Positions 61,861-64,000 of a stretch of 64,000 bases of DNA are shown here, piece after piece. The notes under the pieces are model-generated. The model did not search any database. It saw only the letters and a list, made by a program, of their open reading frames with translations, and was not told the origin of the DNA. The stretch is from Mimachlamys varia. Lineage: Eukaryota; Mollusca; Bivalvia; Pectinida; Pectinidae. The position numbers and the translations under genes are program-made. Each line of letters opens with the position of its first letter. Position 1 is the stretch's first letter. The stretch spans positions 30,750,229-30,814,228 of the forward strand of contig OX392533.1 of NCBI GenBank assembly GCA_947623455.1, read 5' to 3'.

Positions 61861-63486
61861 TGTGTTACCTGTACAGACAAATAACACTTAATGACCAAAA
61901 ATGTTTAGTTGCGCCAATCGCCAAGAGTTTATATTGCCGTCTTTTCATATGCTTCATTGTTATGCTTTGTACATCTGCAATCAACTGACCTTTTCTCCCA
62001 TGTTTAAGCGTACTTGGTTTGTTTTTACGTCCTTGTGCCAGCTAAGGTCATTTACGGACGGTCTGGGTGCGCGCGCGTGTGTGTGTGTGTTGGGAGACCG
62101 AGATATAATCGTGTATGCCTCCTTGCGATAGCCCAGAACATTTGCCGAATTAAAGTGCTACCACACTGAAGTATACTGCCAAAGGAGAGCACTTCACCTG
62201 GTTACGTTATATAAAAACATGTGAAGTTTGAACGTGAAACCCCGTATTAACATATACTAAACCATGTGTACCTTTACTTTAAATAACGACTACTGGGCCA
62301 TGTCAAAGGTCACTGGCTATCTAGCTTAGCATGCTCCGTGCCAAACGTACCGATATTGTGAGCTGCCAACCTGTCAACACGTAAGATGTAAACAAACTAA
62401 CCCATCAAAATTCCTTTTTGTATATTTTACAGAGCGGTGTATACTTCTGTCGACTGGATTGAGGGACTGAAGAGAGATTGCAAGGATATCGTTGGAATGA
62501 TCAGGGCTTTCAGCCAACAAATACAGTAAGAATTCTAAATGTACTCATCGCCAACACGGCGATGCCGTAATATTTCGACATAAAAACATATCTGTAATAT
62601 AATCAACAGTTTATTCCACTACTCCCAAGCCCTAACTGTTGGTTTTTGCCTGTCGAGGTATCTTTCATACTGGATAGGTATGCACATGCTCACGCGTTCT
62701 ATAGAGAATGCAATTTTAGATTACATTGGAACGTAAAATGAAAATGAATGACGTCAGCCTCTTGGAGCTTGTGCACAAATAATCGAGATCACTTGAGCCG
62801 CATGTCTTAAACAAAATAAAATGCCTCTCGCCTTTAGACCGCAAGTTTTTCAGATTCTGTTTATTTTTTATTGGCACCGATTACTTTTCGATTGAGTATT
62901 CGGCATACTATAGCTACAACAACAATGTGACGGCACTTTCAAATTGGTTACAACAGTATATTTTAACAAACATCAATGCAAAGTGCGTGTATGTATTGGC
63001 TTTCTAGAAACCATAAGCGCGCGACGTTCTTCCAAAATCTTCTTTTGTATATTTGCTTCTCCGGAGAAGGGTACACGCGTACTTGTACATGTCAACCATA
63101 ATTATGCATCATCGTTTCGCTGACACGACATAACTAGTGACTAAAAGTTGCAGTGTCAAAAAAAAAAAAAAAAAAAAATGACAGCTGTTAATTCGGCAAG
63201 TCACCTGACCAACCACTCTCATTTTAGTTCTTGTGTGATATAGAGAGGCACCGATTCAGAAGAGGACGTAGCATTATATGTAGACGTTTAACCTGTGTTG
63301 AAGGGCTAATGTCCAGCTAGTCTTTGTGAGTCCAGCTATGCGACGCTCGACTTTTATCACGGACTATTAGCATCCAGAAATATTAAAGGTTGTGTTTCGT
63401 CGAGTGAATCGGGGCTCGAAATGGGTTGAGTGCTTTTTTGTGCTGATAGCATGACCCAGCGGAGCGAGCACGACTCGTATCATTCC
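61861..63486. other. Intergenic stretch with simple repeats
   Basis: Contains a (GC/GT)n run at about 62069-62091, a poly(A) run at about 63158-63178 and the candidate exon at 62433-62525. A lone TTTACGGACGG occurs at about 62051. Nothing else is recognised. Confidence 0.6.
62433..62525 (+). CDS. Candidate plus-strand internal exon of an unidentified gene
   Basis: A 93-nt segment with a strong acceptor TTTTTGTATATTTTACAG and donor AATACA|GTAAGA, open in one frame only and phase 2 at both ends. It encodes AVYTSVDWIEGLKRD, CKDIVGMIRAFSQQI, an amphipathic helical stretch. Good splice signals, frame symmetry and balanced composition in AT-rich DNA make this the best exon candidate outside the NFAT5-like gene. 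I do not recognise the family, and partner exons would lie outside the readable evidence or beyond the window. Confidence 0.35.
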
Positions 63487-64000
63487 GAGTGTGGTGTTTT
63501 ATCGTTATGACACGTATACCTAGTCTATCTGATGTACTATCAGAATGGTGCTCGTGAGTGTGGTGTTTTATCGTTATGACACGTATACCTAGTCTATCTG
63601 ATGTACTATCAGAATGGTGCTCGTGAGTGTGGTGTTTTATCGTTATGACACGTATACCTAGTCTATCTGATGTACTATCAGAATGGTGCTCGTGAGTGTG
63701 GTGTTTTATCGTTATGACACGTATACCTAGTGTATCTGATGTACTATCAGAATGGTGCTGGTGAGTGTGGTGTTTTATCGTTATGACACGTATACCTAGT
63801 GTATCTGATGTCCTATCAGAATGGTGCTGGTGAGTGTGGTGTTTTATCGTTATGACACGTATACCTAGTCTATCTGATGTACTATCAGAATGGTGCTCGT
63901 GAGTGTGGTGTTTTATCGTTATGACACGTATACCTAGTCTATCTGATGTACTATCAGAATGGTGCTCGTGAGTGTGGTGTTTTATCGTTATGACACGTAT
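63487..64000. repeat. 69-bp satellite array running off the window end
   Basis: Seven full units from 63487 and part of an eighth, each GAGTGTGGTGTTTTATCGTT...GAATGGTGCTCGT, exactly 69 bp. Variants are few (TAGTCTATC/TAGTGTATC, GCTCGT/GCTGGT, one TACTATC/TCCTATC) and some occur in adjacent units, so the array is young. One minus-strand frame is free of stops through the whole array because 69 is a multiple of three; it has no ATG and is not called a gene. The full length is unknown. Confidence 0.97.

Overview
The window is AT-rich animal nuclear DNA. It has canonical GT-AG introns, tRNA-derived SINE fragments with the ...CCGGGTACTCCGG... core motif, many short inverted-repeat elements and several minisatellites. 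This style fits a lophotrochozoan, most likely a bivalve mollusc. That assignment is inference from repeat style and protein similarity; nothing in the window fixes the species.

One protein-coding gene is clear. It is an NFAT5/TonEBP-like Rel-family transcription factor on the minus strand, with coding sequence from 50215 (ATG) down to 5289 (TGA) in 14 coding exons. The exon boundaries and phases were worked out by hand: every boundary is GT-AG, every phase joins, and the total is 4101 nt (1366 residues plus stop). Exons 1-3 encode a short N-terminus, exon 4 a large Ser/Pro/Asn-rich region, and exons 5-7 the Rel-homology DNA-binding domain. Exons 8-9 encode the IPT/TIG dimerisation domain, and exons 10-14 a Gln-rich C-terminal region of the kind used for transactivation. 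Introns 1, 2, 3, 7 and 9 are large and filled with repeats.

Layout: 1-5288 is the probable 3' UTR and downstream flank with a 30-bp minisatellite. 5289-9472 holds the Gln-rich exons 14-10, and intron 10 carries extra copies of the end of exon 10. 9473-19662 is the 10-kb intron 9. 19663-28909 holds the DNA-binding and N-terminal core exons. 28910-36006 is intron 3, with a SINE and a 40-bp minisatellite of about 29 copies. 36007-50215 holds the small exons 3 and 2 and exon 1, separated by introns with a hAT-like element and two long hairpins.

50216-64000 lies upstream of the gene. It has no gene I can identify. It holds an unusual 2.1-kb field of degenerate TTACGGACG-containing repeats, a pyrimidine-rich tandem array, a 29-bp repeat, a CTCF-like motif, a tRNA-like SINE head, one candidate plus-strand exon and a 69-bp satellite that runs off the window end. 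I see no bacterial-type operon, CRISPR array, rRNA or intact tRNA gene, and no clear new multi-gene system. The most unusual structures are the exon-tail/splice-donor duplication in intron 10, the TTACGGACG field, and a family of short palindromic elements, one copy of which has expanded into a tandem array.
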